DNA from: Streptococcus intermedius SK54 = ATCC 27335
GTDB lineage: Bacteria > Bacillota > Bacilli > Lactobacillales > Streptococcaceae
Assembly (NCBI RefSeq): GCF_000413475.1
Contig: NZ_ATFK01000002.1
Coordinates: 62,001-126,000 of the forward strand
Length of the DNA stretch: 64,000 nt
Direction of reading: 5' to 3'
Below, piece by piece: positions 9,071-19,345 of the stretch. Under the pieces are notes generated by a model that saw only the letters and a list, made by a program, of their open reading frames with translations, was not told where the DNA came from and searched no databases. The position numbers and the translations under genes were made by a program. The stretch's first letter is position 1; the number at the start of each line of letters is the position of its first letter.

Positions 9071-9117
9071 TATTTATCTAAAAAAATGTAAAATAGTAAC
9101 AAAGGAAGTGAAATTAT

Positions 9118-9942
9118 ATGGCGATCATACATAATCAAATAAGCGGTTTAACAAAAGCAGAACAAAAATTGTTAAATTATATAGAAAAGAACCTCTTGCA
9201 CATTGAAGAATTAACTATTCGGAATTTAGCAGAACAAGCAGAAGTGTCAACTGCTACAGTGAGTAGATTGGCGAAAAAATTCGGCTATTCAAATTTTGCT
9301 AAGTTTAAATTAGAATTATCAAAAACCAAGTATGATAATTTGTATAATGGTAGTATTCTGTCCAATGATAGTTTGAGTGATTTAGTGCTAAAATTAGCAA
9401 GTTCTTACACAGAATCAATCAAGCAGACAGTGGAGCTTCTAAAAATCGAAGAGCTGGAACAAGCGAGTACTTTACTAAATCAAGCAAGTAAAATTTATCT
9501 GTTTGGGGTAGGTGCATCTGGAACAGTATGTAGTGATTTTTATTATAAGTTAAATAGGATTGGAAAAAACTGTGTGTATGTCCAGGATAGTCATGTTCAA
9601 ATGGCCAGTATTGCTTCAGCAAGTAGTAAAGATTTAGCAATTGGAATAAGCTATAGTGGATTGACAAAGGAGGTTGTTGCTCCACTACAATTTGCAAAAA
9701 AACAAAGAGTATTCACGATTGCCATTACAGGTGTTGGGATAAATCCGCTGACGCAGTTAGGGGATCTTGTATTTCGTGTTCCTAAACATGAACAAGAGGT
9801 GAGAGTGGGAGCTATTGACTCTAGAAACAATACTTTATTTTTAACAGACCTGCTGTATCTTGCTATGATTCAAAAGGATAGTGAGCAATTAGGAAGGTTA
9901 TTAGAAGATACACAATTATTAACCAAGTCTTTGAAATATTAG
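9118..9942 (+). CDS. murR: RpiR-family regulator of MurNAc catabolism
   Basis: A 274-residue regulator with an N-terminal HTH_6 (about 1-75, helix-turn-helix in EQAEVSTATVSRLAKKFGYS) and a C-terminal SIS domain (about 105-240, containing YLFGVGASGTVCSDF). The divergent position from murQ and family similarity to MurR suggest it controls the mur operon in response to MurNAc-6P. AAGGAAGTG precedes the ATG. A terminator follows 100 bases downstream. Confidence 0.82.
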   Translation: MAIIHNQISGLTKAEQKLLNYIEKNLLHIEELTIRNLAEQAEVSTATVSRLAKKFGYSNFAKFKLELSKTKYDNLYNGSILSNDSLSDLVLKLASSYTESIKQTVELLKIEELEQASTLLNQASKIYLFGVGASGTVCSDFYYKLNRIGKNCVYVQDSHVQMASIASASSKDLAIGISYSGLTKEVVAPLQFAKKQRVFTIAITGVGINPLTQLGDLVFRVPKHEQEVRVGAIDSRNNTLFLTDLLYLAMIQKDSEQLGRLLEDTQLLTKSLKY

Positions 9943-10042
9943 ACGATAATTAGGTTATTTGTGCTATCATTGTAAAAGATTGTTATTGATGGATGCATTA
10001 AGATATAAAAATTACTGAAGGAATAATTGTTTTTGACATTAG

Positions 10043-10078
10043 AGAATCTAGGGGTAAATCTTAGATTCTTTATTTTAA
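10043..10078 (+). terminator. murR terminator
   Basis: AGAATCTA pairs with TAGATTCT across an 11-base loop and is followed by TTATTTT. Confidence 0.7.
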
Positions 10079-10102
10079 CTAAAATAAGTAAGAGAAGAGG
10101 GC

Positions 10103-10138
10103 TAAAATATTTGACTATTCAGATAGTCAAATATTTTA
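10103..10138. repeat. Perfect 36-base inverted repeat, 16-base arms
   Basis: Arms TAAAATATTTGACTAT and its exact complement flank the loop TCAG, then TTGTTTTTTT follows after two bases. It may be a second terminator, but the perfect TTGACTAT-4-ATAGTCAA core is also operator-like. The rest of 9943-10337 holds no gene that I can support. Confidence 0.75.
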
Positions 10139-10328
10139 AGTTGTTTTTTTGCTATGATGCCGTATTTTGAGTAAGTGGTTGTGATGGAGAATTAACGAAG
10201 CTTTCAGAAATGATACAAGCAGATGAAAAGTAAAAGGAAATAAGGCTGGTCTAACAAATGGTAGTGTTTCGTGTAAAATAATTCTTGTTTGCAAAGAAAA
10301 GGAATAAAACTCTGTGACGAATGGTTTG

Positions 10329-10343
10329 AAAATGTGTTATAAT
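10329..10343 (+). promoter_or_regulatory. V-ATPase operon promoter (-10)
   Basis: An extended -10 element TGTTATAAT (TATAAT at 10338-10343) lies about 50 bases before the first ntp start codon. The -35 is weak. Confidence 0.55.
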
Positions 10344-10394
10344 TTACACAAGTAAACGTTACAGCCATTGTATGATACAAAGGAGGTGCAAGAT

Positions 10395-10718
10395 ATGACG
10401 AACGCTACTCTTGAGCAAATGCAAGAAATTGAGCGAGCAGCAGACGAAGTACTAGCTGGTTATCAACATCAGATTCGGGAGTTGCAAAACCAAGCTGCCA
10501 GTGATTTGAAGCAACTAGGGCGAGCCTATGATGAAGAAAAACAACAGTTGCTTATTGAGTTAAAGGAACAATCTGAAAAAGAGATTGCTAGCTTGACACA
10601 AGACTTGGAAAAAACGAAACAAGAGAACGAAGAAAAAGTCCAAGCAGCTTTGTCAAATAAAAAAGAGGCGTTACTGCAAATGATTGTAGACAGGGTGGTA
10701 GAAAAATATGGCAATTAG
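10395..10718 (+). CDS. ntpF: V-type ATPase peripheral-stalk subunit (NtpF-like coiled coil)
   Basis: A 107-residue, highly charged, almost entirely alpha-helical coiled-coil protein. It corresponds to the first gene of the Enterococcus ntp operon, whose product pairs with the E subunit in the peripheral stalk. I chose the ATG at 10395 because AGGAGGTG lies 8 bases upstream; an in-frame ATG at 10368 has no such site. It overlaps ntpI by 11 bases. Sequence conservation in this subunit is low, so the assignment rests on position and coiled-coil character. Confidence 0.75.
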   Translation: MTNATLEQMQEIERAADEVLAGYQHQIRELQNQAASDLKQLGRAYDEEKQQLLIELKEQSEKEIASLTQDLEKTKQENEEKVQAALSNKKEALLQMIVDRVVEKYGN

Positions 10719-12666
10719 TCAGATGCAGGAGTTGTCGCTGCTGTTGCCAAGAGAATTGTTGGATGAAATCCTTTCCTATCTGCAAAATCTCCAATCGGTT
10801 GAAATTCAGGATTTACAAGCAAAAGAGACCTGGAAAGGTGCTTTTGAGAAAGAGTTAGTGTGGAATCCTGATACATCTTTTTCGGAACATCTTCAAGCTT
10901 TGACTCGGCGGCAGGAAAAACTCGCACGTATGATTGAAAACCTGCAAGCATTTGTTCCTAAGAAAAAAATGCTGGAATCATTGAAGGAAGCTCCGTTGGA
11001 AACAAGCTTTGTCAGTTTAGAACAGGTGGGACAAGCGCGTGACGAAGAAGCGTTTCTTGCGGCGATTCAGCAACAATTTCAAGTATTGGCAAGAGCACAA
11101 GAAGCCAAAGAAACGGCTCAGTCGGAAGTGGCGGAGTTGGAAAAATGGGCAAGTTTAGACGTTACTCCAGTAGCACTTAAGCAATTTAAACATCTTCGTG
11201 CGTTTGTGGGAACCATTCCAACTAGTGGAAACAATCAGTTCAATATTCGATTGCAGGATTATCCCAATCTGGAAGTTCGAGAGGTTTTTACTAGCAGTAC
11301 AGAAAAAGGAATCCTTGTGTTATGCAAAGCAGAAATTGCTAAGGAAACCCAAGCAGTTTTGACAGAACTTGGTTTCAAGCTGTTTGAATATGCTTTTGAG
11401 GAATTGCCAAAGGAGCGTTTGGTAGCATTACAAGCGATGATAAAAGAGCAAGAAGCACTCATAACCTCAATAAAAATACAACTGGCGTCTTCAAATGAAG
11501 AATTAAAACAACTCAAGTATCAGTTGGATTATGTATTGAATTTAACTTCTCGTCAAGAAAGCAAGGAAGCTCTTGCTAGTACACAGAATTTGGTTGCCTT
11601 AGAGGGCTGGATTGAGCAGGAGCAGATAGAAGATTTGAGAATGGGACTCACGCAGCAATTTGGTGGTGCTGTCTTGCTTCAAATCCATGAAATGACGGTA
11701 GCTGATCGACAGCGCGTGCCGACAAAACTCAAAAACAATGCGCTGATTGAGCCGTTTGAGTTGGTAACGGAAATGTATTCACTGCCGAAGTACGAAGACA
11801 AAGATCCAACACCCGTTGTGTCGCTGTTTTATTTTATCTTTTTTGGTATGATGGCAGCTGATATTGGTTATGGTTTGTTGCTCTTTGGTGGAACAAGTTG
11901 GGCTTTGAAGGCCCTACATATCAAGCCAAATCTGGCTAAGAATTTACGCTTTTTTAGAATTTTAGGAGTCGGTGTTGCACTCTGGGGAGTCATCTACGGT
12001 TCATTCTTTGGTTTCAAATTGCCTTTTGCAGTTGTTGATACTAGTACGGATGTGATCACCATTCTAATTATGTCGGTCGTGATTGGGTTTATTACAGTCA
12101 TGACAGGGCTTTACCTCAGTGGCGCAAAGAATATTCGCATGAAAGATTATGCGGAAGCCTATAATTCAGGCTTTGCTTGGATGCTGATTCTCGTCGGGCT
12201 GGTCTTATTAGCAGCGGGCCGATTATTCCCATCGCTTGCTATTGCTGGTTTGATCGGACAATGGCTTGCTATTATAAATGCTGTGGGTATTGTACTCGTT
12301 TCTATTATCAGCGCTAAGAGTTTGAAAGGATTGGGGCCCGCATTGTTTAATTTATACAATATCAGCGGTTATGTGGGCGACTTAGTGAGTTTCACGAGAC
12401 TTATGGCTTTGGGTCTTGCAGGTGCGAGTATTGGTTCAGCCTTTAACTTAATTGTTAGTCTCTTTCCTCCTTTTGCTCGCTTCAGTATTGGTATTGTGCT
12501 ATTTATTGCCCTTCACAGTATCAATATGTTCCTCTCCTTTTTATCAGGCTATGTACACGGAGCACGTTTGATTTTTGTTGAATTTTTTGGAAAATTCTAC
12601 GATGGTGGTGGAAAAGCCTTTAAACCTTTGAAACCAGCAGGGAAATATGTTCGCTACAAAAAGTAG
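10708..12666 (+). CDS. ntpI: V-type ATPase subunit I (a subunit)
   Basis: Membrane stator subunit of 652 residues. The cytoplasmic N-terminal half (about 1-330) is rich in charged helices. The C-terminal half holds about seven to eight membrane spans, with the family signatures PTPVVSLFYFIFFGMMAADIGYG near residue 368 and YVGDLVSFTRLMALGLAGASIG near 556, including the essential arginine. It provides the ion half-channels next to the NtpK ring. The start overlaps the end of ntpF. Confidence 0.94.
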   Translation: MAISQMQELSLLLPRELLDEILSYLQNLQSVEIQDLQAKETWKGAFEKELVWNPDTSFSEHLQALTRRQEKLARMIENLQAFVPKKKMLESLKEAPLETSFVSLEQVGQARDEEAFLAAIQQQFQVLARAQEAKETAQSEVAELEKWASLDVTPVALKQFKHLRAFVGTIPTSGNNQFNIRLQDYPNLEVREVFTSSTEKGILVLCKAEIAKETQAVLTELGFKLFEYAFEELPKERLVALQAMIKEQEALITSIKIQLASSNEELKQLKYQLDYVLNLTSRQESKEALASTQNLVALEGWIEQEQIEDLRMGLTQQFGGAVLLQIHEMTVADRQRVPTKLKNNALIEPFELVTEMYSLPKYEDKDPTPVVSLFYFIFFGMMAADIGYGLLLFGGTSWALKALHIKPNLAKNLRFFRILGVGVALWGVIYGSFFGFKLPFAVVDTSTDVITILIMSVVIGFITVMTGLYLSGAKNIRMKDYAEAYNSGFAWMLILVGLVLLAAGRLFPSLAIAGLIGQWLAIINAVGIVLVSIISAKSLKGLGPALFNLYNISGYVGDLVSFTRLMALGLAGASIGSAFNLIVSLFPPFARFSIGIVLFIALHSINMFLSFLSGYVHGARLIFVEFFGKFYDGGGKAFKPLKPAGKYVRYKK

Positions 12667-12750
12667 TTCAGCGAAATTGTTTTAATTGCTCAGACAGAAT
12701 TTTATACCATTGACAATTAGAACAATCAAACAAATAGTATTTACTATTAG

Positions 12751-13245
<495 letters not shown>

Positions 13246-13300
13246 AAATGAGACAGTTTTTAGGGTCTTGAACCATCTGATTTCATAGAAGGAGGCAGAT

Positions 13301-13891
13301 ATGGGATTTGAATCTCAATTGAGGGATTCGGTTTTAGAGCAGGCACATGAAAATGGGCGACAGTTAGTAGCTAATGCCCAAGCAACCCTTGACCGCGAAA
13401 CTAAAGAACAAAAAGCACGGCTGAAACAAGAAAAAATGCAACAACGTGAGCAAGAAGTAATAGTGCTAAAACGTCAGGTACAGCGTAAAGTGCAGCAACT
13501 TGAAAATGAAAAACGTCAATCTACTTTGGCGACCAAGCAACGGATTTTGAAAGAATTATTTGCAGGAGCTTATGAGCAGATGGCGGCTTGGTCGCTCAAA
13601 CAAGAACAGGCTTTTTTGGAGCAGATCTTAAAAAAGTATCCTCAAGAAGAGCTGGTTTTGACATTTGGTTCACGAACATTTGGTAAATATTCAGCCGTTC
13701 AATTAGAACAATTGTTAGAGCGTTATCCGCAAGTGAAATTAGCTTCTTCACCTGTGAGTGGAGAAGCGGGTTTTCTCCTTTCGCAAGGGAATGTTGATGA
13801 TAACTATCTCTACCGTTATTTGGTGGATTCTTTATGGCAGGAGGAAAGCTATCAGCTCGCTCAGGCTATTTTCCAAGATAAAGAAGAGTAA
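13301..13891 (+). CDS. ntpE: V-type ATPase subunit E
   Basis: Peripheral-stalk subunit of 196 residues. The N-terminal half (about 1-90) is a long charged helix rich in K, E, Q and R. The C-terminal globular part includes EAGFLLSQGNVDDNYLYRYLVDSL, similar to the family end sequence. GAAGGAGG precedes the ATG. It sits between ntpK and ntpC as in Enterococcus. Confidence 0.85.
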   Translation: MGFESQLRDSVLEQAHENGRQLVANAQATLDRETKEQKARLKQEKMQQREQEVIVLKRQVQRKVQQLENEKRQSTLATKQRILKELFAGAYEQMAAWSLKQEQAFLEQILKKYPQEELVLTFGSRTFGKYSAVQLEQLLERYPQVKLASSPVSGEAGFLLSQGNVDDNYLYRYLVDSLWQEESYQLAQAIFQDKEE

Positions 13892-13902
13892 GGAGACTGT
13901 TC

Positions 13903-14913
13903 ATGAATGACAATACTTTCGCACAAGTTAATACGGAAATTAGTATTCATGAGAGTAGTTTCTTAAGTCCTGCGCAGTATGAGCAGTTGTTGCGAGCTTC
14001 AACTTCTGAAAGTCGATCAGCAGCTTTGGAAGGGACAGCATATAATCCGAATCATGAACAACTAACTGACTTAAATACGATTGAGAGATTTCTCATGAAG
14101 CATTTGTTTGCAGAGTATACATGGGCTTTTGAAGTCAGTCCAGAATCTGCTTTGGTGGAGTTTTTCACGCTTAAATATACCTATCATAATCTTAAAGTGT
14201 TGCTTAAGCACAAGGCAACAGGCTTAAATTTAAAGCATCTGTTGATTCCTGTCGGGTCATATTCGTTAGACATGCTGGAGCAGCTGATTACAACTTTTTC
14301 TGCGGAATACTGTCCCAAATTGATGGTGGATGAAATAGAAGCAACTTGGGCAGAATACCAGGATTACCAAGATGTGCGTGTTTTGGAAATCGGAATGGAC
14401 CTAGCTTATTTCGCACACTTAAAAAGGTTGGAATCTGAATTTGAAGATGAGCGGCTTAAGCAGTTGGTGCGGTTGACGATTGATTTTTACAATGCAACAA
14501 CGGTGCAGCGTGCCATTCGTCACCAAAAACCGCATAGTTTTATGACACAACTCTTATCTGATGATGGGTCTTTGACAAGTGCAGAGTGGATTGAGTTAGC
14601 AGAAAAAGGGCAACTAACGAACTGGTTTTCTCAAGTAAACCCATTAGAATTTGATGCAGAATTGCGCTCTTATGAAGAAAAAATGCATTTGGGGAAGCTG
14701 ACAAATCTTGAACTGGAATATTTAGCAGACTTGGTTCCGTTTAAACTCTTAGAGCAAGGACAATTTGAAACAAGTGGTCCACTTCCATTAGCTCGCTATT
14801 TATTGGGAAAAGAGCTAGAAGTGAAAAATCTTCGACTTATTTTGACCGGTTTGACAAATCAGCTTCCAGTAGAAATCATTAAAGAAAGGATGAGACCAAT
14901 TTATGGCCAGTAA
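13903..14913 (+). CDS. ntpC: V-type ATPase subunit C (d subunit)
   Basis: A 336-residue, mostly helical central connector (ATP-synt_C/AC39 family) that couples the rotor ring to the central stalk. Family-like features include FTLKYTYHNLKVLLKHKATG near residue 85 and LGKELEVKNLRLILTGL near the C-terminus. It begins 12 bases after ntpE and overlaps ntpG by 11 bases. Confidence 0.88.
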   Translation: MNDNTFAQVNTEISIHESSFLSPAQYEQLLRASTSESRSAALEGTAYNPNHEQLTDLNTIERFLMKHLFAEYTWAFEVSPESALVEFFTLKYTYHNLKVLLKHKATGLNLKHLLIPVGSYSLDMLEQLITTFSAEYCPKLMVDEIEATWAEYQDYQDVRVLEIGMDLAYFAHLKRLESEFEDERLKQLVRLTIDFYNATTVQRAIRHQKPHSFMTQLLSDDGSLTSAEWIELAEKGQLTNWFSQVNPLEFDAELRSYEEKMHLGKLTNLELEYLADLVPFKLLEQGQFETSGPLPLARYLLGKELEVKNLRLILTGLTNQLPVEIIKERMRPIYGQ

Positions 14914-15226
14914 AACTTATAAAATTGGTGTGGTAGGAAATCGTGATGCCATTCTACCTTTTCGTCTAATTGGTTTTCAGACTTTTCCAGTCACAGGAGC
15001 AGCTGAGGCTGTGAATGCTTTACGCCGACTGAGCCGAGAAGATTTTGCCATTATTTATTTGACAGAGGATGTGGCTGCAGAAATCCCTGAAACATTGGCT
15101 TACTATGATAAGCAAGTATTGCCGGCGATTATTTTAATCCCGACTCATAAAGGAATAATGGGATTAGGACGGGGACGCATTCGTGAGAATGTAGAAAAAG
15201 CAGTCGGACAAAATATTTTAAATTAG
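14903..15226 (+). CDS. ntpG: V-type ATPase subunit F (NtpG)
   Basis: A 107-residue central-stalk subunit. It begins with KIGVVGNRDAILPFRLIG, matching the family start. A small alpha/beta domain ends in a GLGRGRIRENVEKAVGQNIL helix. It overlaps ntpC and lies 13 bases before ntpA, as in the Enterococcus operon where it is called NtpG. Confidence 0.9.
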   Translation: MASKTYKIGVVGNRDAILPFRLIGFQTFPVTGAAEAVNALRRLSREDFAIIYLTEDVAAEIPETLAYYDKQVLPAIILIPTHKGIMGLGRGRIRENVEKAVGQNILN

Positions 15227-15238
15227 AAGGAGCAAGAC

Positions 15239-17029
15239 TTGAGTCAAGGAAAGATTATAAAAGTTTCAGGTCCTTTGGTGGTTGCTTCTGGAATGCAGGA
15301 AGCGAACATTCAGGATATTTGTCATGTAGGTAATTTGGGCTTGATTGGGGAGATCATCGAGATGCGTCAAGATGAGGCTTCTATTCAGGTATACGAAGAA
15401 ACCTCTGGTCTTGGGCCAGGAGAACCAGTAGAAACAACAGGGAGTCCGTTATCAGTTGAGTTGGGGCCAGGGCTGATTTCGCAAATGTTTGATGGCATTC
15501 AACGTCCTTTGGCACGCTTTCAAACGGTGACACAGAGTGATTTTCTGGTACGTGGAGTTCAGCTGCCTAATCTGAATCGTGAGACTAAGTGGGACTTTGT
15601 ACCTTGTCTAGCTGTCGGCGATGAAGTCCAAGCTGGAGATATTCTAGGCACCGTTCAAGAAACCGAGCTGGTAGTGCATCGTATTCTGGTACCAGTTGGT
15701 GTTAGTGGTCGGCTGACGGCTATTGAAGCTGGTAGCTTCACGGTCGAGGAAGCAGTCTATGAAGTTGAGCGTGCGGATGGTTCTGTCTTTGTCGGTAGTC
15801 TCATGCAGAGGTGGCCAGTCCGGAGAGGCCGTCCATTTGCTCAAAAGCTAATCCCAGAGGAACCTTTGGTGACGGGTCAACGCGTGATTGATACCTTTTT
15901 CCCAGTCACTAAGGGCGGGGCTGCTGCTGTTCCTGGCCCATTTGGAGCTGGCAAGACCGTTGTTCAGCATCAAGTTGCCAAATTTGCTAATGTGGACATC
16001 GTGATTTATGTTGGTTGTGGCGAGCGGGGAAATGAAATGACGGATGTCTTAAATGAATTTCCAGAGCTAATCGATCCAGTAACTGGTCAGTCAATTATGC
16101 AACGAACCGTTCTGATTGCGAACACATCCAACATGCCAGTTGCGGCGCGTGAGGCTTCTATCTATACAGGAATTACAATTGCTGAGTACTTCCGAGATAT
16201 GGGCTACTCTGTGGCCATTATGGCAGATTCGACCTCACGTTGGGCAGAAGCTCTGCGGGAAATGTCCGGGCGTTTGGAAGAAATGCCGGGCGATGAAGGC
16301 TATCCTGCCTATCTCGGCAGTCGGATTGCTGAATATTACGAACGAGCTGGTCGGGTGAAAACCTTAGGTAGTGACGAGCGTGAGGGAAGTATTACTGCAA
16401 TTGGTGCCGTTTCCCCTCCAGGAGGAGATATTTCGGAGCCCGTCACGCAAAATACTCTACGGATTGTCAAGGTCTTCTGGGGATTGGACGCTCAGTTGGC
16501 ACAACGTCGTCACTTTCCGGCTATCAACTGGCTTAGTTCTTACTCACTTTATCTAGATGAGGTAGGGCACTATATCAATCAACATGAACAGTTGGCTTGG
16601 TCAGAAAAGGTAACCAAGGCAATGAATATTCTTCAAAAAGAGAGTGAACTACAAGAAATCGTACGGTTGGTTGGCCTGGATTCGCTGTCTGAAAAGGATC
16701 GTCTTACCATGAATACAGCAAAAATGATCCGTGAGGACTACCTGCAGCAGAATGCTTTTGACGAAGTGGATACCTACACTTCCTTTAAAAAACAAGTGGC
16801 TCTTCTTACTAATATCCTAACGTTTGATGAAGAAGCTAACCGTTCTTTGAATTTAGGTGCCTATTTTACTGAGATTATGAACGGTACTGTGGAGTTGAGA
16901 GATCAGATTGCCCGCTCTAAATTTATCCCAGAGGATCAGTTGGAAGCAATTCGCAGTTTGGATACCGCTATTCGGGAAAAACTGCATGATATTCTTGCCC
17001 AAGGAGGAGCAACTAATGAACGTGATTAA
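15239..17029 (+). CDS. ntpA: V-type ATPase catalytic subunit A
   Basis: Catalytic subunit of 596 residues. The Walker A motif is GPFGAGKT near residue 236, the Walker B region is [22 protein letters not shown] near 330, and the non-homologous insert typical of V-type A subunits lies between about 110 and 200. The start is TTG at 15239, supported by AAGGAG 8 bases upstream and by the normal N-terminal sequence that follows. It overlaps ntpB by 14 bases. Confidence 0.95.
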   Translation: MSQGKIIKVSGPLVVASGMQEANIQDICHVGNLGLIGEIIEMRQDEASIQVYEETSGLGPGEPVETTGSPLSVELGPGLISQMFDGIQRPLARFQTVTQSDFLVRGVQLPNLNRETKWDFVPCLAVGDEVQAGDILGTVQETELVVHRILVPVGVSGRLTAIEAGSFTVEEAVYEVERADGSVFVGSLMQRWPVRRGRPFAQKLIPEEPLVTGQRVIDTFFPVTKGGAAAVPGPFGAGKTVVQHQVAKFANVDIVIYVGCGERGNEMTDVLNEFPELIDPVTGQSIMQRTVLIANTSNMPVAAREASIYTGITIAEYFRDMGYSVAIMADSTSRWAEALREMSGRLEEMPGDEGYPAYLGSRIAEYYERAGRVKTLGSDEREGSITAIGAVSPPGGDISEPVTQNTLRIVKVFWGLDAQLAQRRHFPAINWLSSYSLYLDEVGHYINQHEQLAWSEKVTKAMNILQKESELQEIVRLVGLDSLSEKDRLTMNTAKMIREDYLQQNAFDEVDTYTSFKKQVALLTNILTFDEEANRSLNLGAYFTEIMNGTVELRDQIARSKFIPEDQLEAIRSLDTAIREKLHDILAQGGATNERD

Positions 17030-18407
17030 AGAATACCGTACCGTCAGTGAAGTTGTCGGCCCTTTGATGATTGTGGATCGAGTAGAAGGGGTGCATTTCA
17101 ATGAATTAGTGGAAATCCAACTCCATGATGGAACGAAGCGTCAAGGGCAGGTCTTAGAAGTGCAAGAAGATAAGGCGATGGTCCAGCTGTTTGAAGGCTC
17201 TAGCGGAATCAATCTAGGGAAAACTAAGGTGCGTTTTACTGGTCATCCTCTTGAGTTGCCAGTATCAGAAGGTATGGTCGGAAGGATTTTCAATGGGATG
17301 GGTAAGCCTATTGATGGTGGTCCAGATATTTTGCCTGAGAAATATCTGGACATTGACGGTCAAGCGATCAATCCAGTAGCAAGAGATTATCCTGATGAGT
17401 TCATTCAGACTGGGATTTCAGCTATTGATCACCTCAATACTTTGGTACGCGGCCAAAAACTGCCAGTCTTTTCTGGATCGGGCCTGCCTCATAAGGAATT
17501 GGCTGCTCAGATTGCTCGTCAAGCTACTGTGCTCAATTCAGAAGAAAATTTTGCAGTCGTTTTTGCAGCTATGGGGACAACCTTTGAAGAAGCTGAATTT
17601 TTTATGAATGACTTGCGGGAGACGGGGGCTATTGACCGCTCTATCCTCTTTATCAATCTAGCAAATGATCCTGCTATTGAGCGGATTGCGACACCACGAA
17701 TTGCCTTGACGGCTGCCGAATACTTGGCTTATGAAAAGGACATGCACGTTCTCGTCATCATGACAGATATGACGAACTACTGTGAGGCCTTGCGAGAAGT
17801 ATCCGCTGCTCGTCGAGAGGTGCCAGGACGCCGAGGCTATCCGGGTTATCTTTATACCAACCTATCCACTCTGTATGAGCGTGCAGGACGTTTGGTAGGG
17901 AAGAAAGGCTCGGTCACACAAATTCCAATTCTTGCCATGCCTGAGGATGATATCACTCATCCCATTCCTGATTTGACTGGTTACATTACTGAAGGTCAGA
18001 TTATCCTGTCGCGTGACCTTTACAATAGTGGCTATCGTCCGCCGATTAATGTGTTACCGTCCCTTTCGCGCCTCAAGGACAAAGGTTCTGGCGAAGGAAA
18101 GACTCGGGGAGACCACGCGGCAACGATGAATCAGCTTTTTGCGGCTTATGCACAAGGTAAACAGGCCAAAGAATTAGCAGTTGTACTAGGAGAGTCTGCA
18201 TTATCTGATACGGATAAGCTCTATGTACAATTTACTGAGCGATTCGAAAAAGAATATATCAATCAAGGATTTTATACCAATCGAACGATTGAAGAAAGCC
18301 TAGATTTAGGTTGGGAATTGTTGTCTATCTTGCCACGGACGGAGCTTAAGCGGATTAAGGATGATATGATTGACCAATATTTACCAGAAAGTAGGCGGCA
18401 AGCTTAA
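17016..18407 (+). CDS. ntpB: V-type ATPase regulatory subunit B
   Basis: Non-catalytic nucleotide-binding-fold subunit of 463 residues that alternates with A in the V1 hexamer. The P-loop is degenerate ([10 protein letters not shown]), as expected, and the [32 protein letters not shown] signature region is intact near residue 250. I used the ATG at 17016 after AAGGAGGAG, inside the ntpA 3' end, rather than the longer frame at 16908, which only shadows ntpA. Confidence 0.95.
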   Translation: MNVIKEYRTVSEVVGPLMIVDRVEGVHFNELVEIQLHDGTKRQGQVLEVQEDKAMVQLFEGSSGINLGKTKVRFTGHPLELPVSEGMVGRIFNGMGKPIDGGPDILPEKYLDIDGQAINPVARDYPDEFIQTGISAIDHLNTLVRGQKLPVFSGSGLPHKELAAQIARQATVLNSEENFAVVFAAMGTTFEEAEFFMNDLRETGAIDRSILFINLANDPAIERIATPRIALTAAEYLAYEKDMHVLVIMTDMTNYCEALREVSAARREVPGRRGYPGYLYTNLSTLYERAGRLVGKKGSVTQIPILAMPEDDITHPIPDLTGYITEGQIILSRDLYNSGYRPPINVLPSLSRLKDKGSGEGKTRGDHAATMNQLFAAYAQGKQAKELAVVLGESALSDTDKLYVQFTERFEKEYINQGFYTNRTIEESLDLGWELLSILPRTELKRIKDDMIDQYLPESRRQA

Positions 18408-18419
18408 GGAGGTGAGCCG

Positions 18420-19043
18420 ATGACTCGTTTGAATATCAAACCCACTCGAATGGAACTCAACAATCTAAAAGAGCGCTTGAAAACAGCTACTCGCGGTCAT
18501 AAACTTCTCAAGGATAAGCGAGATGAACTGATGCGTCGTTTCATTGAAGCTGTTCGCGAAAATAATCGCCTTCGCCAAAAAGTTGAAGAAGCTCTAGTTG
18601 GTCATATGCAGGACTTTGTGTTGGCAAAAGCTTTGGAAAGTGACCTTATGGTGGAAGAAATTTTTGCTGTCCCTATGCGAGAAATCAATCTCCATATCGA
18701 ACAGGAAAATATCATGAGCGTGCGAGTTCCTAAGATGCATGCCCATATTGCCAATCCTTACGGTGATGATGAGGGAGATGTAGTTTATAGCTACGTGGCA
18801 TCCAACAGCCAGATGGATGAGACGATTGAAGATATGAGTAACCTATTGCCAGATCTTTTGCGCTTAGCAGAGATTGAAAAGAGCTGTCAGTTGATGGCGG
18901 ATGAAATTGAAAAAACTCGCCGCCGGGTCAATGGCTTAGAGTATGCAACTATTCCAGATCTCATAGAAACCATTCATTATATCGAAATGAAGCTAGAAGA
19001 GGCTGAACGAGCTAGTCTAGTGAGAGTTATGAAAGTGAAATAA
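18420..19043 (+). CDS. ntpD: V-type ATPase subunit D
   Basis: Central rotor-shaft subunit of 207 residues. It begins with the family motif [20 protein letters not shown] and continues as a long antiparallel helical hairpin, ending with a second helix containing [27 protein letters not shown] precedes the ATG. It is the last gene of the operon; no ntpH or ntpJ follows. Confidence 0.94.
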   Translation: MTRLNIKPTRMELNNLKERLKTATRGHKLLKDKRDELMRRFIEAVRENNRLRQKVEEALVGHMQDFVLAKALESDLMVEEIFAVPMREINLHIEQENIMSVRVPKMHAHIANPYGDDEGDVVYSYVASNSQMDETIEDMSNLLPDLLRLAEIEKSCQLMADEIEKTRRRVNGLEYATIPDLIETIHYIEMKLEEAERASLVRVMKVK

Positions 19044-19125
19044 TGATGGGAGAGTATTCAAAAAACTGAGGTAACCAAATAATGTTGTGTAATAAGTCGG
19101 TAGTGGGATACTCGATATTTAAAAT

Positions 19126-19161
19126 CATTGTCACTGACATTCAGTTCTATGGCTGACAATG
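19126..19161 (+). repeat. Inverted repeat after ntpD
   Basis: CATTGTCA at 19126-19133 and TGACAATG at 19154-19161 are perfect complements across 20 bases. No T-run follows, so this may be RNA structure rather than a terminator. Confidence 0.45.
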
Positions 19162-19174
19162 CGAATCAAAAAAC

Positions 19175-19216
19175 AAAACGGACGATACTTTGATGAGTTG
19201 ACGTCTGTTTTTCTTT
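19175..19216 (+). terminator. ntp operon terminator
   Basis: AAAACGGACG pairs with CGTCTGTTTT (one G-U) across a 17-base loop and ends in TTTTTCTTTT. Confidence 0.7.
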
Positions 19217-19345
19217 TCGATGATTAGACGTGCAAGCAAGAAGAAACCAAAAGTTTACGCACGTTAGTATTTTCCATAGAAATGCGAGAATTTTCTGATA
19301 AGTCATGTTATAATAGAACAGACTACACGAAAGGGATAAAAATTT

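Noticed and set aside
16116..16556. Plus-strand ORFs in alternative frames inside ntpA
   Set aside because: They lie wholly within ntpA, lack ribosome sites and have no protein-like composition.
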